Assembly (NCBI GenBank): GCA_963648205.1
Contig: CAVJCT010000013.1
Span: 3,666-67,665 of the forward strand
Direction: 5' to 3'
Length of the DNA: 64,000 bases
Origin: UBA1181 sp963648205
GTDB taxonomy: Bacteria; Bacteroidota; Bacteroidia; Bacteroidales; Paludibacteraceae
Part shown: positions 25,186 to 34,160 of the stretch, one piece after another
How the letters are laid out: every line of letters starts with the position of its first letter
How positions within the stretch are numbered: the first letter of the stretch is position 1
Position numbers and translations under genes: made by a program
Notes under the pieces: generated by a model
Databases searched by the model: none
What the model was told of the DNA's origin: nothing
The model's input: the letters and a program-made list of their open reading frames with translations, nothing else

Positions 25186-25587
25186 ATGAGAAAAATCATC
25201 ATGATGGCACTTTTTGCTGTGATGGCAGTGATGAGTGTGAGTGCAGCGAAAAGGTCAGAAACCCCTAAAAAGTTGGTTTACTGCGATTTGATGGGTTGGT
25301 CGATGCACTATGAATTGACCAATGAAGGAGATAAATTCAGTGAGTTCAAGATAGATTTTGGCGACGAAATCTTCAAGAAATATCCTGAGTATAAGAAAGA
25401 TGACTTGAAAACATTGAATTTCCATTCTTTGATGGATGCCCTCAATTATATGGCAGAGCGCGGATGGGTGTTGGATCAAGCGAAGACTTGGTCGGTAGGA
25501 TATGACAATGTCTATCATTTCATCATGAAGAAATATGTGACGGAAGATTACGAGATTTTGAACGGTATTGTCGTTTTAGGTGATTGA
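25186..25587 (+). CDS. Small secreted protein of unknown function
   Basis: A 133-residue protein with an N-terminal signal peptide (MRKIIMMALFAVMAVMSVSA, cleavage near residue 21). The mature part is about 112 residues, with LVYCDLMGWSMHYELTNEG, a LMDALNYMAERGWVLDQAKT helix and a C-terminal YHFIMKKYVTEDYEILNGIV strand pattern. I do not recognise a domain. It is 25 bp after kdsA, so it may be co-transcribed. Confidence 0.75.
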   Translation: MRKIIMMALFAVMAVMSVSAAKRSETPKKLVYCDLMGWSMHYELTNEGDKFSEFKIDFGDEIFKKYPEYKKDDLKTLNFHSLMDALNYMAERGWVLDQAKTWSVGYDNVYHFIMKKYVTEDYEILNGIVVLGD

Positions 25588-25625
25588 AGCATGGCTTGAA
25601 AAGCCGTAGAAATTAAACTTTTTCG

Positions 25626-25633
25626 TAACTTTG
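25626..25633 (+). promoter_or_regulatory. -7 box of prfC
   Basis: TAACTTTG, an exact TAnnTTTG match, lies 32 bp before the prfC ATG. A short GGCTT-AAGCC hairpin at 25593-25605 precedes it and may end the upstream transcript. Confidence 0.55.
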
Positions 25634-25665
25634 CGCATTTGTAGAAAATAATTGTAGACTTTAAT

Positions 25666-27246
25666 ATGGGCTTATCAGAAGAGATAAAGAGGAGAAGAAC
25701 TTTTGCCATTATCAGTCACCCGGATGCAGGTAAAACCACCTTGACCGAGAAGTTGTTGCTTTTCGGTGGTGCGATTCATATTGCGGGTGCAGTAAAATCG
25801 AATAAAATCAAGAAGACGGCAACGTCCGACTGGATGGAGATAGAGAAGCAGCGTGGAATTTCCGTCGCTACTTCCGTAATGGCATTTGATTATAATGGCT
25901 TCAAAATCAACATTCTGGATACCCCTGGTCACCAAGACTTCCAGGAAGATACATTCCGTACGTTGACGGCTGTTGATAGCGTAATCATCGTGGTCGATTG
26001 TGCGAAGGGAGTCGAGATGCAAACCCGCAAACTGATGAACGTGTGTCGTATGCGCAACACGCCTGTTATCGTGTTCGTCAACAAGATGGACCGTAACGGA
26101 AACAATGCGTTCGACTTGATGGATGAGTTGGAGAAGGAACTCGCAATCCATGTTCGTCCCCTCACCTGGCCAATCAACCAAGGAGACAAGTTCAAGGGTG
26201 TCTACAATATCTATGAGAAAAAATTAAATCTCTATACGCCTAACAAGCAGATTATTACCGAGAATGTTGAAATCAAAGATATCAACAGCAAGGAGTTGGA
26301 CGAGCATGTAGGCGAAGAAGATGCTCAACAGTTGAGAGATGATTTGGAGTTGATCGAGGGCGTTTACCCAGAGTTGAACATCGATGATTATTTGGCAGGA
26401 AAAGTCGCTCCAGTATTCTTCGGAAGTGCGTTGAACAATTTCGGAGTCAAGGAGTTGTTAGACTGTTTCTGCGAGATTGCTCCTAGTCCGCAACCCACTC
26501 AGACAGAGGAGCGTGTGGTTAAGCCAGAGGAGACTAACTTCACAGGATTTGTCTTCAAGATCCACGCTAATATGGATCCTAATCATCGTAGTTGTATCGC
26601 TTTCGTTAAGGTATGTTCGGGCAAGTTCGAGCGTAATGTCAACTACAAGCACGTCAGAAGTAATAAGATGTTGAAGTTCTCAAGTCCGACTTGCTTCATG
26701 GCGCAGAAGAAGGAGACGGTTGACGAGGCATGGCCAGGCGATATTGTCGGTTTGCCAGATTCAGGTGGAACATTCAAAATCGGTGATACTCTGACCTCAG
26801 GAGAAAACATCCATTTCCGTGGATTGCCAAGTTTCTCTCCAGAAATGTTCAAATACATTGAGAATGACGACCCTATGAAGGCAAAGCAGTTGTCGAAGGG
26901 AATTGAGCAGTTGATGGACGAAGGTGTTGCGCAAGTGTTTGTCAATCAGTTCAATGGACGAAAGATTATCGGAACGGTTGGTCAGTTGCAGTTTGAGGTC
27001 ATCCAATACAGACTTTTGCACGAGTACAATGCGAAATGTCGTTGGGAACCTATCAATCTCTACAAAGCATGTTGGATTGAGAGCGATGATGCCGAGGCGT
27101 TAGACAATTTCAAAAAGAGAAAATATCAATATATGGCGAAGGATAAAGAAGACCGTGACGTCTTTTTGGCTGATTCTGGCTATATATTGCAGATGGCACA
27201 AACGGATTTTCCAAAGATCAAATTCCATTTCACATCTGAGTTCTAA
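25666..27246 (+). CDS. prfC: Peptide chain release factor 3
   Basis: Translational GTPase that removes RF1 or RF2 from the ribosome after peptide release. The 526-residue protein has the G1 loop SHPDAGKTTLTEKLL, a G2 region with EKQRGISVATSVMAF, DTPGHQDF (G3), VNKMDRNG (G4) and domains II-III typical of RF3. Length is that of the family. Monocistronic placement is suggested by its own -7 box; the next gene starts 42 bp on. Confidence 0.96.
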   Translation: MGLSEEIKRRRTFAIISHPDAGKTTLTEKLLLFGGAIHIAGAVKSNKIKKTATSDWMEIEKQRGISVATSVMAFDYNGFKINILDTPGHQDFQEDTFRTLTAVDSVIIVVDCAKGVEMQTRKLMNVCRMRNTPVIVFVNKMDRNGNNAFDLMDELEKELAIHVRPLTWPINQGDKFKGVYNIYEKKLNLYTPNKQIITENVEIKDINSKELDEHVGEEDAQQLRDDLELIEGVYPELNIDDYLAGKVAPVFFGSALNNFGVKELLDCFCEIAPSPQPTQTEERVVKPEETNFTGFVFKIHANMDPNHRSCIAFVKVCSGKFERNVNYKHVRSNKMLKFSSPTCFMAQKKETVDEAWPGDIVGLPDSGGTFKIGDTLTSGENIHFRGLPSFSPEMFKYIENDDPMKAKQLSKGIEQLMDEGVAQVFVNQFNGRKIIGTVGQLQFEVIQYRLLHEYNAKCRWEPINLYKACWIESDDAEALDNFKKRKYQYMAKDKEDRDVFLADSGYILQMAQTDFPKIKFHFTSEF

Positions 27247-27287
27247 GAGATTGATTACTAAGAATATAGCGATATAAATCAGACAAT

Positions 27288-27662
27288 ATGGAAGTCGGAC
27301 AATCACTCGTTCAAACCTTTACGGTGAGAGAGCAGGATGCAGCAGTTGCGATGGGTTCGGGTAGCCTTCAAGTGTTGGCAACCCCAGCCTTAGTGGCTTT
27401 TATGGAGAATACGGCGATGAATTTGGTAGCCGGTGAGAATCCAAAAGGAAGCACTACCGTTGGAACGGAGATCAATGTGAAGCATTTGAAAGCCTCTGCT
27501 ATCGGTGCGAAAATAACAGTAACTGCCACGCTCACCCTGTTCGACGGAAGAAAGAGAGGATTCAGTATCGAGGCAAAAGACGAGAACGGCAACGTTGTCG
27601 GAACAGCCGAGCATCAACGATTTGTTGTTGATATTGAGCGTTTTATGTCAAAATTAAAGTAA
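27288..27662 (+). CDS. Hotdog-fold thioesterase (fluoroacetyl-CoA-thioesterase-like)
   Basis: A 124-residue single hotdog domain. It has LVAFMENTAMNLVAGENPKG, with an active-site-type Glu-Asn helix, TVGTEINVKHLKASAIGAK and a C-terminal TAEHQRFVVDIERFMSKLK, as in the small FlK/YbgC-like thioesterases. Such enzymes hydrolyse acyl-CoA or other thioesters; the substrate here is unknown. It is followed 8 bp later by trmD. Confidence 0.87.
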   Translation: MEVGQSLVQTFTVREQDAAVAMGSGSLQVLATPALVAFMENTAMNLVAGENPKGSTTVGTEINVKHLKASAIGAKITVTATLTLFDGRKRGFSIEAKDENGNVVGTAEHQRFVVDIERFMSKLK

Positions 27663-27670
27663 AAAAGCAA

Positions 27671-28345
27671 ATGAGGATCGATATTCTATCAGGTGTCCCC
27701 GAACTATTGACCAGTCCTTTGAGCCATTCGATTTTGAAGCGTGCTCAAGAGAAAGGGTTGGTAGAGATTGTGGTGCATAACATTCGCGACTATACCTTAG
27801 ACAAGCATAAGAAGATAGACGATTATGCCTTTGGTTTTAGTTCGGGTATGGTGATGCAGATTGAGCCGATAGACCGCCTCATTACCCATTTGAAGTCGGA
27901 GCGCGATTATGACGAGGTGATTTACACTTCGCCAGATGGTGAGGTTTTCAACCAGAAAACAGCCAACTCGCTATCCTTATATAATAACATCATCATTCTG
28001 TGCGGTCATTACAAGGGAATCGACCATCGAATCAGAGAGCATCTGATTACGAGAGAGATTTCTGTGGGCGATTATGTTCTGACTGGAGGAGAATTGGCAG
28101 CGTGCATTATGACAGATGCCGTTGTTCGCCTCATTCCCGGAGCGATGAGTGATGAGCAGTCCGCTTTGTCTGACTGTTTTCAAGATGACCTATTAGCACC
28201 ACCCGTCTATACCCGTCCTGCAGAATACAAAGGATGGAAAGTTCCTGATATTCTCTTGTCTGGCAACGAAGCCAAAATCAAGGAATGGGAATATGAGCAA
28301 GCCGTCGAGCGTACGAAGCAATTGCGCCCCGATTTGTTGAAATAA
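27671..28345 (+). CDS. trmD: tRNA (guanine(37)-N1)-methyltransferase
   Basis: SPOUT-family enzyme that methylates G37 beside the anticodon of a subset of tRNAs, preventing +1 frameshifts; essential in most bacteria. The 224 residues start MRIDILSGVPELLTSPLSHS and contain the knot region ILCGHYKGIDHRIREH and GDYVLTGGELAACIMTDAV, which binds AdoMet. The C-terminal LSGNEAKIKEWEYEQAVERT helix is also typical. Length is slightly short but complete. Confidence 0.96.
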   Translation: MRIDILSGVPELLTSPLSHSILKRAQEKGLVEIVVHNIRDYTLDKHKKIDDYAFGFSSGMVMQIEPIDRLITHLKSERDYDEVIYTSPDGEVFNQKTANSLSLYNNIIILCGHYKGIDHRIREHLITREISVGDYVLTGGELAACIMTDAVVRLIPGAMSDEQSALSDCFQDDLLAPPVYTRPAEYKGWKVPDILLSGNEAKIKEWEYEQAVERTKQLRPDLLK

Positions 28346-28410
28346 CGTGCGAAGTGTGCTATTAGAAAGTATATTATAAGAAGATGAACGTGGAATTAAT
28401 TTTTAATAGT

Positions 28411-28418
28411 TAATTTTG
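28411..28418 (+). promoter_or_regulatory. Probable -7 box of thrA
   Basis: TAATTTTG fits TAnnTTTG 40 bp before ATG 28458. It overlaps the upstream TTG start alternative, which argues for the downstream start. Confidence 0.5.
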
Positions 28419-28457
28419 CGAAACTCTAAAAAGAGAAAAATTACAATAAATAAAGGT

Positions 28458-30881
28458 ATGAAAGTTCTAAAATTTGGTGGAGCATCCGTAGGTTCCATAA
28501 AAAACTTGCAGCAGGTCAAGAAAATTGTCGAGGGGGTAGATGAACCCGTAGTGATTGTCGTTTCAGCAGTTGAAAAAGTCACAGACATGTTGGTCGAGAC
28601 CACAACCTTGGCTGTGCAAGGAAATGCTTCCTATACCGAGACTTTGGATAAAATCATTGCCATCCATACTGAGTTGATAGAGAGTTCTGTCGGCTCTTCT
28701 TCCCGGTCGGACATTCTCAAAGAGGTTGAAGTCCTCCATGATGAATTGAAAAATATATTGAAAGGTGTCTTCTTGATTAAAGACTTGACTGCCAAGACGG
28801 AAGACGCTATCTTGTCATACGGCGAGAGAATCTCATCACTCGTAGTGAGCCGTTTCATCGACGCTCAGTGGTTGGATGCTCGCAATTTCATCAAGACCAA
28901 CGATTGCTTAGGACACGTCAACGTAGATTTCGACTTGACCTATAAATTGATCAAGGAGCAGTTTGCTAAGGTATCTGCAAAACGTATCGTTGTGCCAGGA
29001 TTCATCGCTTCAGACGCTGAAAATAACGACGTTACGACATTAGGCCGTGGTGGTTCTGACTACACCGCAGCATTGATCGGTGCGGCTTTGGGAGCATCGA
29101 AGGTGGAGATCTGGAAGTCAGTAGATGGATTTATGACAGCCGACCCTGCCGTAATCAGCAAGGCTTACAAGATTGAGCATTTGAGTTATTCTGAGGCTAT
29201 GGAGTTGTGCAACTTCGGAGCATCCGTATTGTTCGCTCCTACCCTCTACCCTGCATACGTGTCGAACACACCTATTCAGATTATGAATATCAACAAACCA
29301 ACCGAAAAAGGTACTCTTATCTCTACCGACATCAAGGATGAGAAGACTATCAAAGGAATCTCTTCAATCGGAGAGACTGCCTTGGTAACTATCCAAGGAA
29401 TGGGATTGGTGAACGTTCACAATGTGAATGGTCGTATCTTTATGAAGTTGGATTACAACGACATACAAACCTTCTTCGTATCGCAAGCATCATCAGGAAG
29501 TTCAATCACTATCGGTGTACAATCAGACGATGCCGAGTTGGTGATGGATCTTTTGAGCGATGAGTTCGCTGAAGAGATGGCAATGGGCGCAATCAACTCA
29601 GTCTCTGCTGAGAAAGATTTGGCAACCATCGCAATCGTTGGCGATAACATGAAACAAGCAACAGGAACAGCAGGCAAGTTGTTCAATGCGCTTGGACGTA
29701 ACAACATCAATATCATTGCGTTAGCACAAGGTTCTTCAGAAACTAACATCTCATGCGTTGTTAAGAAAGCCGACTTGCGCAAGGCTTTGAACAGCATTCA
29801 CGAGTCATTCTTCTTGTCTGAGTATCAGCAGTTAAACCTCTTCGTTGTTGGAACAGGTACTGTTGGAGGAAGTCTGTTGGAGCAGTTGTACACTCAGAAG
29901 GAGTTGCTTTTGAAACAAAACAACCTCTTGGTGAAGGTGATTGGTATCGCAGACGTGAGCCACTACATCTTAGACCGTGATGGAGTTGACTTGACAACCT
30001 TCCGTGACAAGTTGAAAGACGGAATGACCTCGACTCCAGAGATCATCAAGCAAGCGTTGATTGACCTCAATATCTACAATTGCGTGTTTGTCGACTGTAC
30101 CGCAAGTGGTGCGATTGCAAATATTTACAAAGATTTATTGCTCCACAATATCTCCGTTGTCGCTGCCAATAAGATCGCTGCTTCTGGCGATTATGACAAC
30201 TATATGGAGTTAAAGAGCATCGCTCGTCAGAGAGGTATCAAGTACTTGTATGAGACGAATGTGGGAGCCGGGCTTCCAATCATCAATACAATTAACGACT
30301 TGATTTTCAGTGGAGATAGAATTGTGAAGTTAGAAGCAGTTCTTTCAGGAACATTGAATTTCATCTTCAATACAATCAGCAAGGATGTGCCATTGAGCAA
30401 GGCGATTCGTATGGCTATGGAGGCACGTTTCGCAGAGCCAGATCCACGTATCGATTTGAGTGGAAAGGACGTGATCAGAAAGTTGGTTATCTTGGCGAGA
30501 GAGTCTGGTTTCAGAGTTGAACAAGACGACGTTGAGAAAAACCTCTTCATCCCGAACGACTTCTTCGAGGGAACATTGGATGACTTCTGGAAGAAGGTTG
30601 AAGCCTACGATGCTGAGTTTGAGGAGAAGAGAAAAGTGGTTGAAGCAGAAGGAAAACACTGGTGCTTCGTCGCTAAGTTAGAGAATGGCAAGACAAGCGT
30701 TGGATTGCAAGCCGTTGCACCTTCGCACCCATTCTATGATCTGCGAGGCAGCAACAACCAGATCATCATCAACACGGCACGTTATCAAGACCCAATGATG
30801 ATCCGTGGATACGGAGCTGGAGCCGCAGTAACCGCTGCAGGAGTCTTCGCCGACATCATCAGTATTGCAAACATTCGATAA
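28458..30881 (+). CDS. thrA: Bifunctional aspartokinase / homoserine dehydrogenase
   Basis: Cytoplasmic two-domain enzyme of the aspartate pathway: aspartate to aspartyl phosphate, then aspartate semialdehyde to homoserine. The start ATG 28458 (MKVLKFGGASVGSIKNLQQ) puts the kinase motif KFGGASV at the N terminus; an upstream TTG would lie over the promoter. The middle carries two ACT-type regulatory repeats (IGETALVTIQGMG, ATIAIVGDNMKQATG). The C-terminal half has the NAD(P) motif VVGTGTVGGSLLEQL and the catalytic ETNVGAGLPIINTINDLI. It is followed by a strong terminator. A threonine synthase and a classical homoserine kinase are not in the window. Confidence 0.96.
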   Translation: MKVLKFGGASVGSIKNLQQVKKIVEGVDEPVVIVVSAVEKVTDMLVETTTLAVQGNASYTETLDKIIAIHTELIESSVGSSSRSDILKEVEVLHDELKNILKGVFLIKDLTAKTEDAILSYGERISSLVVSRFIDAQWLDARNFIKTNDCLGHVNVDFDLTYKLIKEQFAKVSAKRIVVPGFIASDAENNDVTTLGRGGSDYTAALIGAALGASKVEIWKSVDGFMTADPAVISKAYKIEHLSYSEAMELCNFGASVLFAPTLYPAYVSNTPIQIMNINKPTEKGTLISTDIKDEKTIKGISSIGETALVTIQGMGLVNVHNVNGRIFMKLDYNDIQTFFVSQASSGSSITIGVQSDDAELVMDLLSDEFAEEMAMGAINSVSAEKDLATIAIVGDNMKQATGTAGKLFNALGRNNINIIALAQGSSETNISCVVKKADLRKALNSIHESFFLSEYQQLNLFVVGTGTVGGSLLEQLYTQKELLLKQNNLLVKVIGIADVSHYILDRDGVDLTTFRDKLKDGMTSTPEIIKQALIDLNIYNCVFVDCTASGAIANIYKDLLLHNISVVAANKIAASGDYDNYMELKSIARQRGIKYLYETNVGAGLPIINTINDLIFSGDRIVKLEAVLSGTLNFIFNTISKDVPLSKAIRMAMEARFAEPDPRIDLSGKDVIRKLVILARESGFRVEQDDVEKNLFIPNDFFEGTLDDFWKKVEAYDAEFEEKRKVVEAEGKHWCFVAKLENGKTSVGLQAVAPSHPFYDLRGSNNQIIINTARYQDPMMIRGYGAGAAVTAAGVFADIISIANIR

Positions 30882-30904
30882 TAGAATATCAAAAGAAAAA
30901 AGAA

Positions 30905-30936
30905 CGAGGTGTGCTGAAGGGTACACCTCGTTTTTT
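30905..30936 (+). terminator. Rho-independent terminator of thrA
   Basis: CGAGGTGT, a 10-base loop and ACACCTCG form a perfect 8-bp stem followed by TTTTTT. It is 24 bp past the thrA stop. Confidence 0.85.
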
Positions 30937-30967
30937 ATAAGTTTCGTAAATGTTCATTGATGGACAC

Positions 30968-30993
30968 AAAAAAAGGAAGACCAATGTCTTCCT
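30968..30993 (-). terminator. Rho-independent terminator of the tRNA gene
   Basis: On the minus strand AGGAAGAC, a 4-base loop and GTCTTCCT form a perfect 8-bp stem followed by seven T. It starts 10 bp after the tRNA 3' end. Confidence 0.8.
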
Positions 30994-31002
30994 CGAATTT
31001 CG

Positions 31003-31076
31003 TGGGCCCAACAGGGCTTGAACCTGTGACTCCCTGATTATGAGTCAGGTGCTCTAACCAACTGAGCTATGGGCCC
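31003..31076 (-). tRNA. tRNA with CAT anticodon (Met, possibly Ile2)
   Basis: A 74-base cloverleaf on the minus strand with 7-bp acceptor stem GGGCCCA / TGGGCCC, D arm AGCTCAGTTGGTTAGAGC, anticodon loop CTCATAA (anticodon CAT) on a CCTGA / TCAGG stem, and T arm with GGTTCAAGCC. CCA is not encoded. CAT may be read as elongator methionine or, after lysidine modification, isoleucine AUA; elongator-like features favour Met but do not settle it. It is the only minus-strand gene between 21.8 and 56.7 kb. Confidence 0.93.
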
Positions 31077-31120
31077 TTTTGCAATTAAAACTTATTTTGT
31101 TACATTTGCAAAAGCGTTGG

Positions 31121-31150
31121 CAAAGTTAGAAAAATTAAGCGACTTGCAAA
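31121..31150 (-). promoter_or_regulatory. Promoter of the tRNA gene
   Basis: On the minus strand TTTG (31147-31150), an 18-bp spacer and TAACTTTG (31121-31128), 45 bp before the tRNA 5' end. Close to the Bacteroidota consensus. Confidence 0.6.
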
Positions 31151-31205
31151 ATTTTTGTAAGGTTAAAAGTTATAATTTTTTCTTTTTGTTGTTTATTTTT
31201 AACGA

Positions 31206-32132
31206 ATGAAGATTGTTAAAGACATAAATATATTACCTGAGAAGGATTTAGTCCTGACGATGGGATTCTTCGACGGTATGCATAGAGGTCATCGTTTTCT
31301 CATTGATCACCTTTGTGAGACGGCTGCTGCCGAGGAGTTGGGTTCATCTCTGCTCACCTTCTGGCCACATCCTCGCACGGTGCTGAACGTGGCTTATCAA
31401 CCTAAACTACTCAATACGATTGAAGAAAAAAACGAATTGTTGCAGCAGCTGCCGATTGATTATTGTTATCAGATACCTTTCACCCTTGAGTTGTCGCAGT
31501 ATTCCGCCTTCGATTTTATGAAGAGTGTTCTGAAAGAAAAACTAAGGGTGAAACACCTTATCATCGGCTATGATCACCGGTTTGGACATAATCGCAGTGA
31601 AGGTTTTGACGATTATTGCGAGTATGGTAGGCAGTTAGATATTGAGGTTACGCATGCCCCCAATTTCTCTCCAGATGGTGAGCATGTCAGTTCGACAGCC
31701 ATCCGCAAACTCATTGATTTGGGAGAAGTTGAGAAGGCAAAAAATCTGTTAGGTTACACCTATTCCATTCATGGGAAGGTGGAGCATGGCAAGCATATTG
31801 GTACGACAATAGGATTTCCAACAGCCAATGTCTGTCCATCATCCATCAACAAAATCATTCCAGCAGAAGGAGTTTATGCTGTGCGCGTTGTTGTAGATGA
31901 AAAAAAGTATGATGGAATGGCGTGCATAGGCAATCGTCCCACCTTTGAAGAAAATGGAAGAGAGACGATAGAAGTTAACCTTTTCGATTACAATGGAGAC
32001 CTCTACGGCAAGGAAGTGGAGGTTGAATTTGTAAGTTTTATGCGAAATCAATACAAATTCTCGTCGAAGGAATCTTTACGAGAAGCGTTAGAAGATGACA
32101 AACGGAAAGCGCAAGATATTTTAAATGCTTAA
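31206..32132 (+). CDS. ribF: Bifunctional riboflavin kinase / FAD synthetase
   Basis: Makes FMN from riboflavin and FAD from FMN. The 308-residue protein has the nucleotidyltransferase start LTMGFFDGMHRGHRFLIDHL and an ISSTAIRKLI-like motif (HVSSTAIRKLIDLGEVEKA), then the kinase half with GKVEHGKHIGTTIGFPTANV and a C-terminal FMRNQYKFSSKESLREALED. ATG 31206 directly precedes the conserved region. It is transcribed divergently from the tRNA gene with 129 bp between. Confidence 0.95.
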   Translation: MKIVKDINILPEKDLVLTMGFFDGMHRGHRFLIDHLCETAAAEELGSSLLTFWPHPRTVLNVAYQPKLLNTIEEKNELLQQLPIDYCYQIPFTLELSQYSAFDFMKSVLKEKLRVKHLIIGYDHRFGHNRSEGFDDYCEYGRQLDIEVTHAPNFSPDGEHVSSTAIRKLIDLGEVEKAKNLLGYTYSIHGKVEHGKHIGTTIGFPTANVCPSSINKIIPAEGVYAVRVVVDEKKYDGMACIGNRPTFEENGRETIEVNLFDYNGDLYGKEVEVEFVSFMRNQYKFSSKESLREALEDDKRKAQDILNA

Positions 32133-32253
32133 AATATGGTGATTTCGGTGGACGAATGCAAGACAAAACCAATAATTCGTGAATTTTTGCTACAAATGCG
32201 GTTTTATCTGAAAAAAAATGCACCGAAATAGTTAATGTTGCTTGTATTTATGT

Positions 32254-32261
32254 TAACTTTG
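32254..32261 (+). promoter_or_regulatory. -7 box of the korAB transcript
   Basis: TAACTTTG, exact TAnnTTTG, 40 bp before the korA ATG. Confidence 0.55.
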
Positions 32262-32301
32262 TACGAGAAATATGTAATTCTAAATAGACTATTTATTAGT
32301 T

Positions 32302-34140
32302 ATGGCAAATGTTGAAGAATTAGACCATGTGGTGGTTCGTTTTTCGGGAGACTCCGGAGACGGAATGCAGTTGGCGGGAAATATTTTCTCAACTATTTCC
32401 GCTACAGTAGGTAATGACATCTGTACGTTCCCAGATTATCCGGCAGATATTCGTGCCCCACAGGGTTCGTTGACAGGAGTTTCTGGCTTCCAGGTACATA
32501 TTGGTGCAGGTAAGGTGTTCACTCCAGGTGATAAATGTGATGTTTTGGTTGCTATGAATCCTGCTGCGCTCAAGACGCAGTATAAGTTCTGTAAGCCAAC
32601 TTCTGCAATCATCATTGATACTGACTCTTTCAAGGAGGCAGACCTTAAGAAAGCCAATTTTGAGACCCTCGACGCAGTTGCTGAGATGGGTATCAAGCAA
32701 GACGTCATCGCCGCTCCTATTACGCAAATGGTGAAGGATTGTTTGGCAGACTCCGGTATGGAGGCAAAGGCGATCCTCAAATGTCGTAACATGTTCGCTC
32801 TCGGTTTGGTTTGCTGGTTGTTCAACCGCGACATCGAGATTGCTTTCAACATGTTGAAGGAGAAATTCGCTAAGAAGCCAGGTGTGGCTGAATCAAATAT
32901 CAAGGTTATTCAAGCAGGTTACGACTACGGTCATAACACTCACTCTTCTGTTTCTCATACTTACCGTGTTGAGACTAAGGACTCTTCAAAGAAGGGTCGT
33001 TATATGGACATCAACGGTAACAAGGCAACAGCATACGGTTTAATCGCCGCTGCTGAGAAGGCTGGTTTGAAGCTTTACTTGGGTTCTTACCCTATCACCC
33101 CTGCAACAGATATTCTTCACGAACTTTCTAAGCATAAGTCGCTGGGGGTTACCACAGTACAATGTGAGGATGAGATTGCAGGATGTGCTTCTGCAGTTGG
33201 AGCTTCATTCGCAGGTGCTTTGGCAGCCACTTCAACATCAGGTCCTGGTATCTGTTTGAAGTCTGAGGCTATGAACTTGGCAGTCATCATGGAGTTGCCT
33301 TTGGTTGTTCTCGACGTTCAACGTGGTGGACCAGCAACAGGACTTCCAACCAAGTCTGAGCAGACTGACCTTTTGCAATGTCTCTTCGGTCGTAATGGTG
33401 AATCTCCAATGCCGGTCATCGCTGCAACATCTCCAACCGACTGTTTCGACGCTGCCTACATGGCATGTAAGATTGCTTTGGAGCACATGACTCCAGTTGT
33501 TTTGATGACCGATGCCTTTGTAGCAAACGGATCTGCTGCATGGAAACTTCCTAAGTTGGCAGAATATCCAGCCATCAATCCTCCATACGTTACTCCAGAT
33601 ATGAAGGGAACATGGACACCATACCAAAGAAATGAGCAAGGATCACGTTACTGGGCAATTCCAGGAACAGAAGGATTCTGCCACATCCTCGGAGGTTTGG
33701 AGAAAGATAGCAATACAGGTGCGATTTCAACAGATCCTGAGAACCACAACTTGATGACTCACCTTCGTCAGGCTAAGATCGACAAGATTCAAGTGCCAGA
33801 CGTAGTTGTTGAGGGCGACAAGGACGATGCAGAGTTGCTCGTTGTTGGTTTCGGTGGAACTTACGGACACTTGCACGCTGCTATGGACGAGATGCGTGCT
33901 GCAGGTAAGAAAGTTGCTTTGGCACACTTTAAATACATCAATCCATTGCCAAAGAACACATCAGAAGTGCTTAAGAAGTACAAGAAGGTGGTTGTTGCAG
34001 AGCAGAACTTAGGACAGTTCGCTGGTTGGTTGCGTATGAAGGTAGACAATTTCGCTCCATATCAGTTTAACGAGGTAAAGGGACAGCCATTCGCTGTAGC
34101 CGACCTTGTAAAAGCGTTCGATGCGATTTACGAAAAATAA
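32302..34140 (+). CDS. korA: 2-oxoacid:ferredoxin oxidoreductase alpha subunit (fused gamma-alpha), KorA-like
   Basis: Part of an oxygen-sensitive enzyme that oxidatively decarboxylates 2-oxoglutarate (or another 2-oxoacid) to acyl-CoA with ferredoxin as acceptor. The 612-residue protein fuses the gamma domain (SGDSGDGMQLAGNIFSTISA near 15-35) to the alpha pyrimidine-binding domain (GSYPITPATDILHEL near 260, CEDEIAGCASAVGASFAGAL, TSTSGPGICLKSEAMNLAVI). A C-terminal domain with GGTYGHLHAAMDEMRAAGK follows. The beta subunit begins 20 bp later. 2-Oxoglutarate is the usual substrate of this two-subunit type in Bacteroidales; the sequence alone does not prove it. Confidence 0.92.
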   Translation: MANVEELDHVVVRFSGDSGDGMQLAGNIFSTISATVGNDICTFPDYPADIRAPQGSLTGVSGFQVHIGAGKVFTPGDKCDVLVAMNPAALKTQYKFCKPTSAIIIDTDSFKEADLKKANFETLDAVAEMGIKQDVIAAPITQMVKDCLADSGMEAKAILKCRNMFALGLVCWLFNRDIEIAFNMLKEKFAKKPGVAESNIKVIQAGYDYGHNTHSSVSHTYRVETKDSSKKGRYMDINGNKATAYGLIAAAEKAGLKLYLGSYPITPATDILHELSKHKSLGVTTVQCEDEIAGCASAVGASFAGALAATSTSGPGICLKSEAMNLAVIMELPLVVLDVQRGGPATGLPTKSEQTDLLQCLFGRNGESPMPVIAATSPTDCFDAAYMACKIALEHMTPVVLMTDAFVANGSAAWKLPKLAEYPAINPPYVTPDMKGTWTPYQRNEQGSRYWAIPGTEGFCHILGGLEKDSNTGAISTDPENHNLMTHLRQAKIDKIQVPDVVVEGDKDDAELLVVGFGGTYGHLHAAMDEMRAAGKKVALAHFKYINPLPKNTSEVLKKYKKVVVAEQNLGQFAGWLRMKVDNFAPYQFNEVKGQPFAVADLVKAFDAIYEK

Positions 34141-34160
34141 CCGTTTAAAGAGAAAAAGAA